Source: an uncultured Bacilli bacterium (GTDB taxonomy: Bacteria; Bacillota_I; Bacilli_A; RF39; UBA660). From it: a stretch of DNA of 36,004 nt. The translations under genes and the position numbers were made by a program. How positions within the stretch are numbered: the first letter of the stretch is position 1; every line of letters starts with the position of its first letter. Location: contig CALVRD010000008.1 in NCBI GenBank assembly GCA_944358435.1, positions 1 through 36,004 on the forward strand. Reading direction: 5' to 3'. Of this stretch, positions 8,168 to 16,894 are shown piece after piece. The notes beneath the pieces were generated by a model. That model did no database searches, had not been told where the DNA came from, and worked only from the letters and a program-made list of their open reading frames with translations.

Positions 8168-8196
8168 ATTATAACACATATTTAATTACTCTTCAA
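8168..8196 (-). promoter_or_regulatory. Promoter of the T-box-metG unit
   Basis: Minus strand: -35 TTGAAG (8196-8191), a 17-base spacer, -10 TATAAT (8173-8168) with an upstream TG (TGTTATAAT). The -35 overlaps the last codons of spoVT. Transcription would start near 8161, just before stem I. Confidence 0.75.
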
Positions 8197-8716
8197 TATG
8201 TTTTCCAAGAAATTGTGCAGTTATATTTACAAGTTTTTCTTCTAATTGACCTATATCACTCTTTTCAGATATTACTAAAACAAGACCTATTGTATCACCA
8301 TTCATAATAATTGGATATATTACATAGGCTAAAGACTCTTTTACATTTTCAAGTAATTCAATTGGATGCAGACTTGTCTCAATAACATTTTTTCTATCTT
8401 TCATTATTTTTTCTAGAAAACCAGATATATTTTTATCAACATAATTTTTCTTCAATGGCCCAGAACCAGCTATAAATCTATCTCTATCAGTAATTAAAAC
8501 AGTTTTATTTATATTACTATTAATTATATCTACTAACTCTTTTGTAACATCATACATATCAGACATTTTTGAAAACTTTTTCAATGCAATCATTTCACTA
8601 TCAACAAATATTTCTAAAGATTCCCCATCTCGAATTCTAAGAGTACGTCGAATTTCTTTTGGAATAACGATTCGTCCTAAATCATCTACTCTTCTAACAA
8701 CACCAGTTGACTTCAT
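8186..8716 (-). CDS. spoVT: Stage V sporulation transcription regulator SpoVT
   Basis: AbrB-type regulator that in Bacillus tunes forespore gene expression. The 176 residues begin MKSTGVVRRVDDLGRIVIPKEIRRTLRI, a swapped-hairpin AbrB DNA-binding domain (about 1-52). A GAF-like sensor domain follows (about 55-175), with ITDRDRFIA and YPIIMNGDTIGLV. Length and the second domain mark SpoVT rather than AbrB or Abh. ATG 8716 behind GAGGAA is used; the frame runs further upstream without a family match. In Bacillus it also follows mfd. Here it comes just before metG, the place abrB holds there. Whether sporulation still occurs cannot be judged from this window. Confidence 0.93.
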   Translation of the reverse strand: MKSTGVVRRVDDLGRIVIPKEIRRTLRIRDGESLEIFVDSEMIALKKFSKMSDMYDVTKELVDIINSNINKTVLITDRDRFIAGSGPLKKNYVDKNISGFLEKIMKDRKNVIETSLHPIELLENVKESLAYVIYPIIMNGDTIGLVLVISEKSDIGQLEEKLVNITAQFLGKHIEE

Positions 8717-8795
8717 AAAATTATTCCTCACTTTCTTCATACTAATATTTTCCCAAGAACTCAATAATTTATACCAAAACTTGCCTCTCATTAAT

Positions 8796-8832
8796 ATTAT
8801 AAACAATAATTCCAAGATTTACCTTGGTAAAT
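8796..8832 (-). promoter_or_regulatory. Putative spoVT promoter with inverted repeat
   Basis: A minus-strand TATAAT (8801-8796) lies about 80 bases before spoVT. Just upstream is an inverted repeat ATTTACC-TT-GGTAAAT (8817-8832), sitting where the -35 box would be. No good -35 is seen, so the repeat may be an operator or activator site. This is inference from position only. Confidence 0.35.
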
Positions 8833-8840
8833 ATTTCCAT

Positions 8841-8862
8841 AAAAAAACAGCAATATCTTGCT
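8841..8862 (-). terminator. Terminator after the unknown 218-residue gene
   Basis: On the minus strand AGCAA-GATA-TTGCT is followed by G and seven T, directly after the stop of the gene at 8867-9523. The stem is short (5 bp). Confidence 0.55.
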
Positions 8863-8866
8863 ATTC

Positions 8867-9523
8867 TTATAAATCATTAAATATTCTCGAATTATTCAAA
8901 GTAAATAGATACCGTTCGTTTTGTTCCTTTGTACCATTAATTAAAATTGTATCTTTAACTAATACCTTAAAATCAACATTTTCCAATAATTGCCTTTGAT
9001 ATATTCCATTAACAAACTTAGTAATATCAGCAATAATTTTCTCTTTTTTCTCTTTATCAGTATCATCTAAAAATACACAATCAATTTTATTAAGAATATT
9101 ATCTTCGCAATATTTTTTTACATAATCTTTAATCGTCTTTTTAATTTCCTTATTAATATCAATAAAATCTTTTTTCGTAAATTTAATAACATCAGAATAA
9201 TTGTTCAATTTAAATTCAACTATCTTACTATTAAGACCATCAATTCTAATTTTTTTTAATATCCTACATACCTTTACTAAATCTTGTCTATATTTATCCA
9301 TCATTTCATTAAGATTTTCTGTATTTAAAACAATCTTATTCTTTTTTGCCAAATCTAAAAATTTACATTTAATCACATCCATAGAATCAAGGGGTGGTTT
9401 TTTTAGTAAAGACATAATATCTTCATCAACAAGTACATTAGTATTATTTTTAACATTTTCTATTAATGCATTTTTGTAATTATTAACATGATCTTTCTTA
9501 AATTTTTCTAAAGTATCATTCAT
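8867..9523 (-). CDS. Hypothetical protein, 218 residues
   Basis: No family recognised. It is a soluble, Lys/Asp/Asn-rich, largely alpha-helical protein. It has no signal peptide or membrane helix and a single Cys-containing stretch (VIKCKFLDLAKKN). The middle (about 75-150) alternates basic and hydrophobic residues as in a helical bundle (FIDINKEIKKTIKDYVKKY). AGGAGG lies 9 bases before the ATG. It follows mfd by about 45 bases and ends in a terminator, so it is probably the last gene of the pth-mfd unit. In Bacillus nothing lies between mfd and spoVT. It could be a lineage-specific partner of Mfd or an unrelated passenger. Confidence 0.75.
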   Translation of the reverse strand: MNDTLEKFKKDHVNNYKNALIENVKNNTNVLVDEDIMSLLKKPPLDSMDVIKCKFLDLAKKNKIVLNTENLNEMMDKYRQDLVKVCRILKKIRIDGLNSKIVEFKLNNYSDVIKFTKKDFIDINKEIKKTIKDYVKKYCEDNILNKIDCVFLDDTDKEKKEKIIADITKFVNGIYQRQLLENVDFKVLVKDTILINGTKEQNERYLFTLNNSRIFNDL

Positions 9524-9567
9524 TACATATCCTCCTAGTATTTTAAATTAAACAGATAATTATAAAA

Positions 9568-12500
9568 TTAGTCAATACTATTTCCAAATTTAATATAAAT
9601 TTTATCTAATAATTCTACCAAATAATAAATTGGATGACGTTCTAATTTGATTATATCCAACACAATAATTAAGTTTTCATCTCGACTAATAAATCTAAAC
9701 ATATTAGTAATATAAAATGCCTCCATAAATATATCTTCAGTATTTAATTTTTTCACAACTTCAGCTGGAAAATACAATTCGATTGAATTTCTAGTTTGTT
9801 TAACTTTACTTATTTTTAATCTATTTACTAATTTTTCAAACCATTCTTCATACATATAAATAATTAATTCATCATTTAATCTACCAAATCTATCCTCAAG
9901 TTCCTCTTTTACTGCTACAAATTTATTATATGAATCAATCTCATTAATCTTTCTGTGAATCTCAATTTTTAAATCATCTTCGCTAACATAAGAATCATCA
10001 ATATGAGTACTAACATTAATAAGTGGCATAGCATCTTTTCTTTCTTCTGAATCTTCAGTAACAATATTTTTTCTAGCATTAACTTCTTCATTAAGCATCT
10101 TTAAATATAAATCAATTCCAACTGAATCAATAAATCCAGCCTGCTCACTGCCAAGAATATCTCCAGCACCACGAATAGATAAATCACGAGTCGCAATTGA
10201 AAATCCACTACCTAATTCAGTAAATTCTTTAATAATATTTAATCTCTTAACAGCACTTTCAGTAAGTACTTTAGCAGGATTATACATTAAGTAAGCATAA
10301 GCAAAACGATCACTCCGACCAACTCGTCCACGTATTTGATACAATTGACTAAGACCAAAACGGTCTGCATCCATAATAATTAAAGTATTAACATTTGGAA
10401 TATCAATACCAGTTTCTATAATTGTTGTACATACCAATACATCATATTTATGATCAATAAAGTCAATTATTCGGCTCTCAAGTTCATTCTTAGTCATTTG
10501 TCCATGAGTAACTACTACTCGAGCTTCTGGTACTAAATTACAAATTTTTAATTGTTCTTCTTCAATAGACTGAACTCGATTATATAAAATAAACACTTGT
10601 CCATCACGACTTAGCTCTTTATAAATTGCATCTCGAACAATTTGCATATTTTCCTCAATAACATAAGTCTGAACTGGATATCTATTAACCGGAGGAATTT
10701 CTATTAATGATAAACTTCTAATTCCAACTAAAGACATCTGTAATGTCCTAGGTATTGGGGTTGCAGTCAAAGTAAGAACATCAACATTTGTTTTATATTG
10801 CTTAATCTTCTCCTTATGCATTACACCAAAACGCTGTTCCTCATCAATTACTAATAATCCCAAGTCCTTTACAACAACATCATCACTAAGTAATCTATGA
10901 GTTCCAAATACTATATCAATTGTTCCTTCTTTCAATCCATTAAGTATACGCTTAACTTCACTAGGAGAAGTAAATCTATTTAATAAACCAATTGATACTG
11001 GAAAATTTTTAAATCTTACCAAAGCATTTTCGTAATGCTGATTAGATAAAATAGTTGTTGGACATAAGAAAAGAACCTGCTTAGAATCAAGTATTGCCTT
11101 AAACGCCGCTACAAAAGCAACCTCAGTCTTACCAAAGCCAACATCACCGCATAAAAGTCTATCCATTGGTTGTGATGATTCCATATCTTTTTTAATTTGC
11201 GCAATAGCGCGAACTTGATCCCTCGTTAATTGATATGGGAAATCATGCTCAAAATCAATTAACATCTCACAATCTTCAGAAAAAGCAAATCCACGCCTTG
11301 CTTCTCTTTCGGCATATAATGCAAGTAATTTATCCGCAATATCAGTAACTTTCTTTTTAACACGAGCCTTAGTCTTAGCCCATTCTGTGCCACCAAGTTT
11401 ATTAACTTTTGGCACCATTCCTTCATTACCAGAATACTTACTTATTAAGTCAATTTTCTCAACTGGAATATATATTTTATCAGTACCTTGATATAAAATT
11501 TCCAAATAATCTTTTACAATTCCATTAGACGTTAAAGTCTTAATTCCATTATAAATACCAATACCATGAACATTATGTACAACATAATCACCTATTGCAA
11601 GCTTAGAATAGTCAGAAATACTAGTAGAATATTTAAACTTTGTATTATACTTTTTATTTTTTTCTTTAGTTAAAAACAATTCATGAGAAGTAAGTACCAC
11701 AAAATTATCATAAATAAATCCCTGATTAATTAATTTATCTACTAAATTAACTTTACCACTAACAATAGAATTTAAATCACTTTCAACGTACAACATATTT
11801 AACTTTTTAGCTATACTATTAAGTTGAAATTTCTTTAAACAAATAAGAACAGTTTTACCATCGTTAATGCATTTCTTAATAAAGTTATTAATTTGTTCAA
11901 TATTTTCTGAAAAATTATTAATGGTTCTAACTCCAAAATTAACAATGTTAGAATACTGATTTTTATCTAATAAATTATTAATAGTCATATAGTAAATAGG
12001 AAATGACACCTTTATCTCATCAAAAGAAAACATATAATTACCATTAAATGCTAAATCACGGTTCTCTCTATATGTAGTAATCTCATCACAAATATGGTTA
12101 TAACTAAGTTTTAATTGGTCATAATTCTTAAATACTACAATTCCATCTGAAAAATAATCCAAAATAGAAACTACTTTTTCTACTTCTGGCAAATACTTCT
12201 GTTTACCAAACTTATTATCATCTATACTTTTAGAAGATAAAAATTCAAAGAATGGATTAATAAGAATATGATCAACAATATTTAAAGATTTCTGTGTATT
12301 TGGATCAAAATATCTAATTGATTCTATTTCATCATCAAAGAATTCAATACGAACCGGATTATCTAAAGCAAGAGGAAACACATCTATTACAAATCCTCTA
12401 ACAGCAAACTCTCCTGTCTTCGTAACAATAGTATCACGATAATATCCACAATCAACAAGTCTTTTAGCTAAGTTTTTTGGATCAACTGTATCGCCCACTT

Positions 12501-12885
12501 TTAAATTTAAAATATGTTCTTTATATGTATCTAATCTTGGTAAAAAACGTAAATATCCCATTAAATTAGTAATAACAATAAGAAAGTCATTATCAATAAT
12601 TTTATTAATAGTCTCCAAACGACTGATTCTAAGATCAGGACTTATCGCTAAAGCTTCACTAGTTAGAAAATCATCCATTGGAAAAAGATAAACTTTATCA
12701 GTATACGTTAATAATGAAGAATATAAATTATTAGCCTCAAATAAAGAATTAACAACAACTAAAATACTTCTACCATTACGTTTTAAAATAGAATTTAAAT
12801 AAACACAAAAGAATTCATCAGTAAGACCACATAAACCCATATTTTTTTGTAAATCAACTTTAATTAAATTGTCAAAAAAATTCAC
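9568..12885 (-). CDS. mfd: Transcription-repair coupling factor Mfd
   Basis: ATP-driven translocase that removes RNA polymerase stalled at DNA damage and recruits UvrA. About 1105 residues, slightly shorter than Bacillus Mfd. An N-terminal UvrB-like region is followed by the CarD-like polymerase-binding domain (GDYVVHNVHGIGIYNG). Helicase motifs: CGDVGFGKTEVA (Walker A), VIDEEQRFGV (DEEQ box), TLTATPIPRTL, TTIIETGIDIP and QIRGRVGRS, with a C-terminal TRCF domain. The start is a GTG: 12885 has AGGTG at 6 bases, while the GTG at 12894 overlaps the pth stop and has a poorer site. It is translationally coupled to pth, as in Bacillus where they are near neighbours. Confidence 0.97.
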   Translation of the reverse strand: MNFFDNLIKVDLQKNMGLCGLTDEFFCVYLNSILKRNGRSILVVVNSLFEANNLYSSLLTYTDKVYLFPMDDFLTSEALAISPDLRISRLETINKIIDNDFLIVITNLMGYLRFLPRLDTYKEHILNLKVGDTVDPKNLAKRLVDCGYYRDTIVTKTGEFAVRGFVIDVFPLALDNPVRIEFFDDEIESIRYFDPNTQKSLNIVDHILINPFFEFLSSKSIDDNKFGKQKYLPEVEKVVSILDYFSDGIVVFKNYDQLKLSYNHICDEITTYRENRDLAFNGNYMFSFDEIKVSFPIYYMTINNLLDKNQYSNIVNFGVRTINNFSENIEQINNFIKKCINDGKTVLICLKKFQLNSIAKKLNMLYVESDLNSIVSGKVNLVDKLINQGFIYDNFVVLTSHELFLTKEKNKKYNTKFKYSTSISDYSKLAIGDYVVHNVHGIGIYNGIKTLTSNGIVKDYLEILYQGTDKIYIPVEKIDLISKYSGNEGMVPKVNKLGGTEWAKTKARVKKKVTDIADKLLALYAEREARRGFAFSEDCEMLIDFEHDFPYQLTRDQVRAIAQIKKDMESSQPMDRLLCGDVGFGKTEVAFVAAFKAILDSKQVLFLCPTTILSNQHYENALVRFKNFPVSIGLLNRFTSPSEVKRILNGLKEGTIDIVFGTHRLLSDDVVVKDLGLLVIDEEQRFGVMHKEKIKQYKTNVDVLTLTATPIPRTLQMSLVGIRSLSLIEIPPVNRYPVQTYVIEENMQIVRDAIYKELSRDGQVFILYNRVQSIEEEQLKICNLVPEARVVVTHGQMTKNELESRIIDFIDHKYDVLVCTTIIETGIDIPNVNTLIIMDADRFGLSQLYQIRGRVGRSDRFAYAYLMYNPAKVLTESAVKRLNIIKEFTELGSGFSIATRDLSIRGAGDILGSEQAGFIDSVGIDLYLKMLNEEVNARKNIVTEDSEERKDAMPLINVSTHIDDSYVSEDDLKIEIHRKINEIDSYNKFVAVKEELEDRFGRLNDELIIYMYEEWFEKLVNRLKISKVKQTRNSIELYFPAEVVKKLNTEDIFMEAFYITNMFRFISRDENLIIVLDIIKLERHPIYYLVELLDKIYIKFGNSID

Positions 12886-12890
12886 ACTTA

Positions 12891-13463
12891 TCACCTATTC
12901 TTTTGATTATATTTACTCATTAAGTCTGAAAAAGGTAATTTAAAATAATCATCAATAACATTAATTAAAAATTTAAAAAGATTATCATAAATACTCATAT
13001 CTTTAGTTGATATTTTTCCTAAAACATAATCCTTAATATCAATTGCATTATCTTTAGAAATACCTATTTTCAATCGTTTAAAATTGTTACTTCCAAGACA
13101 TTCTGCAATATTTTTTAATCCATTATGGCCACCACTCGAACCATTAGCTTTTAATTTAAAATTACCAACTAATAAATCTAAATCATCTGAAATAACAAGT
13201 ATATCACTAATATCAATTTTAAAAAAATTAACAAATGCCCTAACTGCTTCACCAGACAAATTCATATATGTTTGCGGTTTTAAAAATATAACTTTTTCAC
13301 CATTAATATCACATTGCATATATATGGCCTTAAATTTACTTTGCCAATTATAAATATTTAATTTTTTCTCACAAATATATCTATCCACAACTAAAAAACC
13401 TATATTGTGTCGTGTATTTTCATATTCTCTTCCTGGATTTCCAAGCCCAACTATTAACTTCAT
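12891..13463 (-). CDS. pth: Peptidyl-tRNA hydrolase
   Basis: Cleaves the ester bond of peptidyl-tRNAs that drop off ribosomes. 190 residues. Motifs: GLGNPGREYENTRHNIGF (catalytic His in TRHNIG, residue 20 region), NLSGEAV, SDDLDL (catalytic Asp) and GSSGGHNGLKNI. The stop is TGA, immediately followed by TAA, and the mfd start overlaps it. It lies 4 bases after rsmI. Bacillus has pth elsewhere, next to mfd via a small gene; here the pth-mfd block is joined to rsmI. Confidence 0.97.
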   Translation of the reverse strand: MKLIVGLGNPGREYENTRHNIGFLVVDRYICEKKLNIYNWQSKFKAIYMQCDINGEKVIFLKPQTYMNLSGEAVRAFVNFFKIDISDILVISDDLDLLVGNFKLKANGSSGGHNGLKNIAECLGSNNFKRLKIGISKDNAIDIKDYVLGKISTKDMSIYDNLFKFLINVIDDYFKLPFSDLMSKYNQKNR

Positions 13464-13467
13464 AAAA

Positions 13468-14307
13468 TCACTTCCCTATATGATATTCCTTATATATTTC
13501 TGATTTAGCTACATTTCTTTCTTTAGCAACTTCTTTAATAGCATCTTTCTCACTCATACCATCATCTAAATAAATTTTAACATGCTCAAAAACACTTAAA
13601 TCGCTATAATCAACATCAGTATGATAACCATCAATAACTAAAACAAATTCACCTTTCATACCATCAACTATATTAATAAGATTACTAATTTTATCTCTGC
13701 AAAACTCCTCATGAATTTTTGATATTTCCCTAGCAATCGCAATATCTCTATCACCAAATATTTCAAGCATATTTTTTAAAGTATTTTTTATTCTATGAGG
13801 TGCTTCATAAAAAATTAAAGTATAAGGAAATTTCTTTAACCGCTCTAATTCTTTTTTTTGCTTGCTATTCTTAGCATTTAAAAATCCATAAAAAACAAAA
13901 GGAGATGGTTGAATACCAGAACTAGTTAAAGCTGGTACAAAAGCAGTTGCACCCGGTAAACTAACCACATTAAAACCTCTTGCTATTACTTCTCTTGCCA
14001 CCAAATAACCTGGATCACTAATAATTGGAGTCCCTTGATCTGTAACTAATCCAATATTAAACCCTTTTTCCAATTTTTCCACAACATACTCTTTTATTTT
14101 ATCTTCATTAAATTCATGACAACATACCAACTTTTTCTTAATATTATATTTACTAAGTAATTTACCAGTTTCCCTTGTATCTTCACAAAGAACAAAATCA
14201 ACCATTTCAAATGTTTTAAGCGCTCTTACAGTTATATCATCAAGATTTCCAATTGGTGTTGGAATCAAATATAAACTCGCACTATCATCATAACTTTTTT
14301 GACTCAT
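13468..14307 (-). CDS. rsmI: 16S rRNA 2'-O-methyltransferase RsmI
   Basis: Methylates the ribose of C1402 of 16S rRNA near the P site. 279 residues. Tetrapyrrole-methylase fold with YLIPTPIGNLDDITVRAL, LCEDTRETGKLL, TDQGTPIISDPG and LPGATAFVPAL. A C-terminal region ends in the helix-turn-helix-like EKDAIKEVAKERNVAKSEIY. The start overlaps the trmN6 stop as ATGA, so the two are translationally coupled. It corresponds to yabC of the Bacillus yaaT-yabA-yabB-yazA-yabC series. The stop is TGA. Confidence 0.96.
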   Translation of the reverse strand: MSQKSYDDSASLYLIPTPIGNLDDITVRALKTFEMVDFVLCEDTRETGKLLSKYNIKKKLVCCHEFNEDKIKEYVVEKLEKGFNIGLVTDQGTPIISDPGYLVAREVIARGFNVVSLPGATAFVPALTSSGIQPSPFVFYGFLNAKNSKQKKELERLKKFPYTLIFYEAPHRIKNTLKNMLEIFGDRDIAIAREISKIHEEFCRDKISNLINIVDGMKGEFVLVIDGYHTDVDYSDLSVFEHVKIYLDDGMSEKDAIKEVAKERNVAKSEIYKEYHIGK

Positions 14308-15035
14308 TTTCTTACCTCCACTAATAGTCTTTCATATTCTTTAGTCATACTACCATCTTCATTAAATAAAATTAAAGAATTTTCAATTTTTAATCCAGGC
14401 TTACCATTTTTTTGACCTTCTATTAAAACGAGAGTTGATTCTTTAGAAGTTTTTTCATAAACAAACTTCAATCGCTTAGGTTCAATTTTATTATTTCTAA
14501 ACAAATCAAAAATCTCAAGTAATCTCTCAGGTCTATGTACAATAGCAAGATTGCCATTATTTTTAAGCAGTTTCTTAGAAACACAAAAAACATCACTCAA
14601 AGTGATTTTAACTTCATGCCTCGCAATTAGTTTTTGCATACTTAAATTAAAATAATTTTTCTCATTAACTTTAAAATATGGTGGATTACAAGTAATCAAA
14701 TCAAATTTTTCAGAATTTTCATCATTTACATAATCTTTCATATCACTATTAACAATTTTAATCTGCTCAGAAAGATTATTATAATCAATAGACATATTAG
14801 CCATATCTGCTAATTGTTTCTGAATTTCAACTCCAACAATCAGCTTATCTGTTCTTAAAGAGAGAATTAATGGTATAACTCCATTTCCGCACCCTAAATC
14901 AAGTATATTTTTATCTCGTAATCTTATAGTTGCAAAATTAGCAAGCATAACGCTATCTAAAGAAAAAGCAAAACATTCATCATCTTGAAAAATTTTTCGA
15001 TCATTATATCCTAAAATATCATTTATTACTCTCAT
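14304..15035 (-). CDS. trmN6: tRNA1(Val) adenine-N6 methyltransferase family (YabB/TrmN6)
   Basis: SAM-dependent methyltransferase, in E. coli acting on A37 of tRNA-Val. About 243 residues. SAM loop LDLGCGNGVIPLIL, acidic V-E-IQKQ after it, and the catalytic CNPPYFK. The N terminus FQDDECFAFSLDSVMLANFA is typical of the family. ATG 15035 behind AAGGAAAAG is preferred; an ATG at 15053 lies further inside ricT. The exact tRNA target in Firmicutes is not certain. It overlaps ricT by 17 bases. In Bacillus yabA lies between ricT and this gene and is absent here. Confidence 0.9.
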   Translation of the reverse strand: MRVINDILGYNDRKIFQDDECFAFSLDSVMLANFATIRLRDKNILDLGCGNGVIPLILSLRTDKLIVGVEIQKQLADMANMSIDYNNLSEQIKIVNSDMKDYVNDENSEKFDLITCNPPYFKVNEKNYFNLSMQKLIARHEVKITLSDVFCVSKKLLKNNGNLAIVHRPERLLEIFDLFRNNKIEPKRLKFVYEKTSKESTLVLIEGQKNGKPGLKIENSLILFNEDGSMTKEYERLLVEVRK

Positions 15036-15822
15036 TAGTCTTTTCCTTATCAAAAATAATTATACCTTTTTCTTTTAAATCTACACTATAAGTTTTCTTA
15101 AAAACATCAACCGCAACTACTTTTCCCAATCCATACTCTGTCTCCATAATTGTACCAATTTTGGGCATATCTTTTTTCAACTCAGAGTACAATTCATTTT
15201 CATAACCTAAACAACAAAGTAATCTACCACATACACCATTAATTTTAGTTGGATTTAAAGCCAAATATTGATTTTTTGCCATGTTAATTGAAACACTACT
15301 CAAATCAGTTAAAAATGAATTACAACATAAAAATAATCCACAAGGACCTAAACCTCCAATTTTCTTAGCTTTATCCCTTACTCCAATCTGTCTAAGTTCA
15401 ATACGTGTCTTATACTTTTGAGCTAACCTTTTAGCTAATTCTCTAAAATCAACACGTTCATCAGCAAAAAAGAAAAATAACAACTGAGACTTATCCAGAC
15501 TATAATAAGCTTCTATAAAATTCATTTTTAAAGACAATTCTTTACTAAACTTTCTAGCATCTAATAAAGCTTTTTCAGCATTTATCTTATTATTCTCATC
15601 AATTTTTAAGTCTTCCTCTGTTGCTAATCTTAAAATACTCCTTAATGGCAAAACTAAATTTTCCTTTTTTTCCTTATAACTTTCTTTTTTTACAGTGGCT
15701 AACTGCAAACCATTATCAGTTTCAACCACAACAATATTACCACGATTTAAAACAAGATCACCATATAACAAATAATCAATATTCCTAATATTATTATAAC
15801 TTACAACCACTACATCATACAT
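15019..15822 (-). CDS. ricT: PSP1-domain protein RicT (YaaT)
   Basis: In Bacillus RicT forms the Y-complex with RicA and RicF, carries [4Fe-4S] clusters with them and steers RNase Y processing, thereby affecting competence, biofilm and sporulation. 267 residues. The PSP1 core shows the Cys clusters GPCGLFLCCNSF and GVCGRLLCCLGYE and the Y-L-ALNPTKING link between them. It overlaps holB by 8 bases and has GGTGGTGAG before ATG 15822. Of interest next to a ComK gene and a SipW/TasA-like cluster elsewhere in the window, because the Ric proteins act on the same pathways. Confidence 0.93.
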   Translation of the reverse strand: MYDVVVVSYNNIRNIDYLLYGDLVLNRGNIVVVETDNGLQLATVKKESYKEKKENLVLPLRSILRLATEEDLKIDENNKINAEKALLDARKFSKELSLKMNFIEAYYSLDKSQLLFFFFADERVDFRELAKRLAQKYKTRIELRQIGVRDKAKKIGGLGPCGLFLCCNSFLTDLSSVSINMAKNQYLALNPTKINGVCGRLLCCLGYENELYSELKKDMPKIGTIMETEYGLGKVVAVDVFKKTYSVDLKEKGIIIFDKEKTNESNK

Positions 15823-16666
15823 TATTTCTCACCACCAATAAACTAGCAAAAAAAGCATCTAACCACAACTTATAATTAACATTATATTCTAACTTTTTCA
15901 AGTATTCTTCAATAATTAAAGTATACTTTACAATAATATCATCAGAAAGCTTTAAAAAATATTTATCAAAACTGTTAAGACTTTTATCAGTCAAATATTG
16001 AACAAACAATTCTTCAATAATTTTTAATCTAGCAACTGCAATTACCTTGTCAGAAAGAATATTATTAATAATATCATTATAATTTATAAATAAAGAATCT
16101 CCGTCACACATAAAATTTATAAGATCAGCAATCTCATTATCATAAATAACCTCACTATCTTTTGAATCAATTGATAACACCTGACATCTAGATAAAATTG
16201 TTTCCATCATCCTATAACGATTAGTCGTAACTAAAATTGCTATAATATCATTTGACGGTTCTTCAAGAAATTTCAAAATAGTATTAGCAGCAGTTTCATT
16301 TAGCTTATCAGCTTCTTTCAAAATATAAACTCTTTTATTTTCAAGAAGAGACTTATTTTGAAATTCTTTCTGTAATCCCAATAATTGGGACTTTTTAATT
16401 TCTTTACCATCAGGTTCAATAATAAATAAATCAGGATAATTATCAGAATCAATTAAACTACAAATATTACAAGAACTACAAGAAGATATATCATTAAATG
16501 TTTTCTTATCTTTACAAAGTATTTCTTTAACAAAAGTTTTAACGAGTAAGAAATCTTCATCATAGTTCTTTACTTGAATTATATAAGCATGTGAAATCCG
16601 ACCAGAACTAACAATCTTATCAATTATTGATATAAAATTATAACTATCACAAGAAAACTTACTCAA
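15815..16666 (-). CDS. holB: DNA polymerase III delta' subunit
   Basis: Clamp-loader subunit that works with DnaX to load the DnaN clamp. About 283 residues. It keeps the AAA+ fold without Walker A: SHAYII, a zinc-type Cys cluster (CSSCNICSL), PDLFIIEPDG, YILKEADKLNETAANTILKFLEEP and the sensor-1/SRC region ILSRCQVL. A TTG at 16666 is preferred because GAGG lies 8 bases upstream and the family start (charged, then phenylalanine-rich) fits. The ATG at 16687 has no ribosome site and overlaps bofA more. In Bacillus tmk, darA and yaaR lie between bofA and holB; none is present here. Confidence 0.92.
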   Translation of the reverse strand: MSKFSCDSYNFISIIDKIVSSGRISHAYIIQVKNYDEDFLLVKTFVKEILCKDKKTFNDISSCSSCNICSLIDSDNYPDLFIIEPDGKEIKKSQLLGLQKEFQNKSLLENKRVYILKEADKLNETAANTILKFLEEPSNDIIAILVTTNRYRMMETILSRCQVLSIDSKDSEVIYDNEIADLINFMCDGDSLFINYNDIINNILSDKVIAVARLKIIEELFVQYLTDKSLNSFDKYFLKLSDDIIVKYTLIIEEYLKKLEYNVNYKLWLDAFFASLLVVRNNV

Positions 16667-16676
16667 CCTTAAAACC

Positions 16677-16853
16677 TCACAATACAATAATTTTAAATAA
16701 AATCAACGCAATCAAAGCTGGTGTTCCTAAAAACGTAACAAATGACAAAGTATAAGCGTTAATTGGTAATGTAATATTAAAATTAACTGCTATCAAATTA
16801 TATCCATATAAAATAAATGCACTAAGTATTACTTTTTTTAGCAATAATATCAT
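16677..16853 (-). CDS. bofA: BofA-like small membrane protein
   Basis: 58 residues, two hydrophobic segments. The C-terminal half ITLPINAYTLSFVTFLGTPALIALILF matches the BofA pattern (VPIN...T...LG.PG...L), here read from position 28 on. In Bacillus BofA blocks the SpoIVFB protease that activates sigma-K, in the outer forespore membrane. The ATG at 16853 is chosen because GGAG is 9 bases away; ATGs at 16859 and 16862 are too close. It lies just after recR as in Bacillus. It is shorter than Bacillus BofA (87 residues), lacking part of the first helix. Stop TGA overlaps the holB leader. Confidence 0.8.
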   Translation of the reverse strand: MILLLKKVILSAFILYGYNLIAVNFNITLPINAYTLSFVTFLGTPALIALILFKIIVL

Positions 16854-16894
16854 TTTCATCATCTCCTATAGAAGATTATGAATTTTTCTTACTA

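Noticed and set aside
8730-8750. CATACTA as a sigma-G -10 element
   Set aside because: It reads on the plus strand, opposite to spoVT, and has no matching -35.
8714-8815. Longer SpoVT start at 8815
   Set aside because: The extra N-terminal residues do not match the family, and GAGGAA precedes ATG 8716.
12891-16679. Mycoplasma code (TGA as Trp)
   Set aside because: pth, rsmI, trmN6 and bofA end in TGA at family-appropriate lengths, and TGG is used for all conserved Trp.
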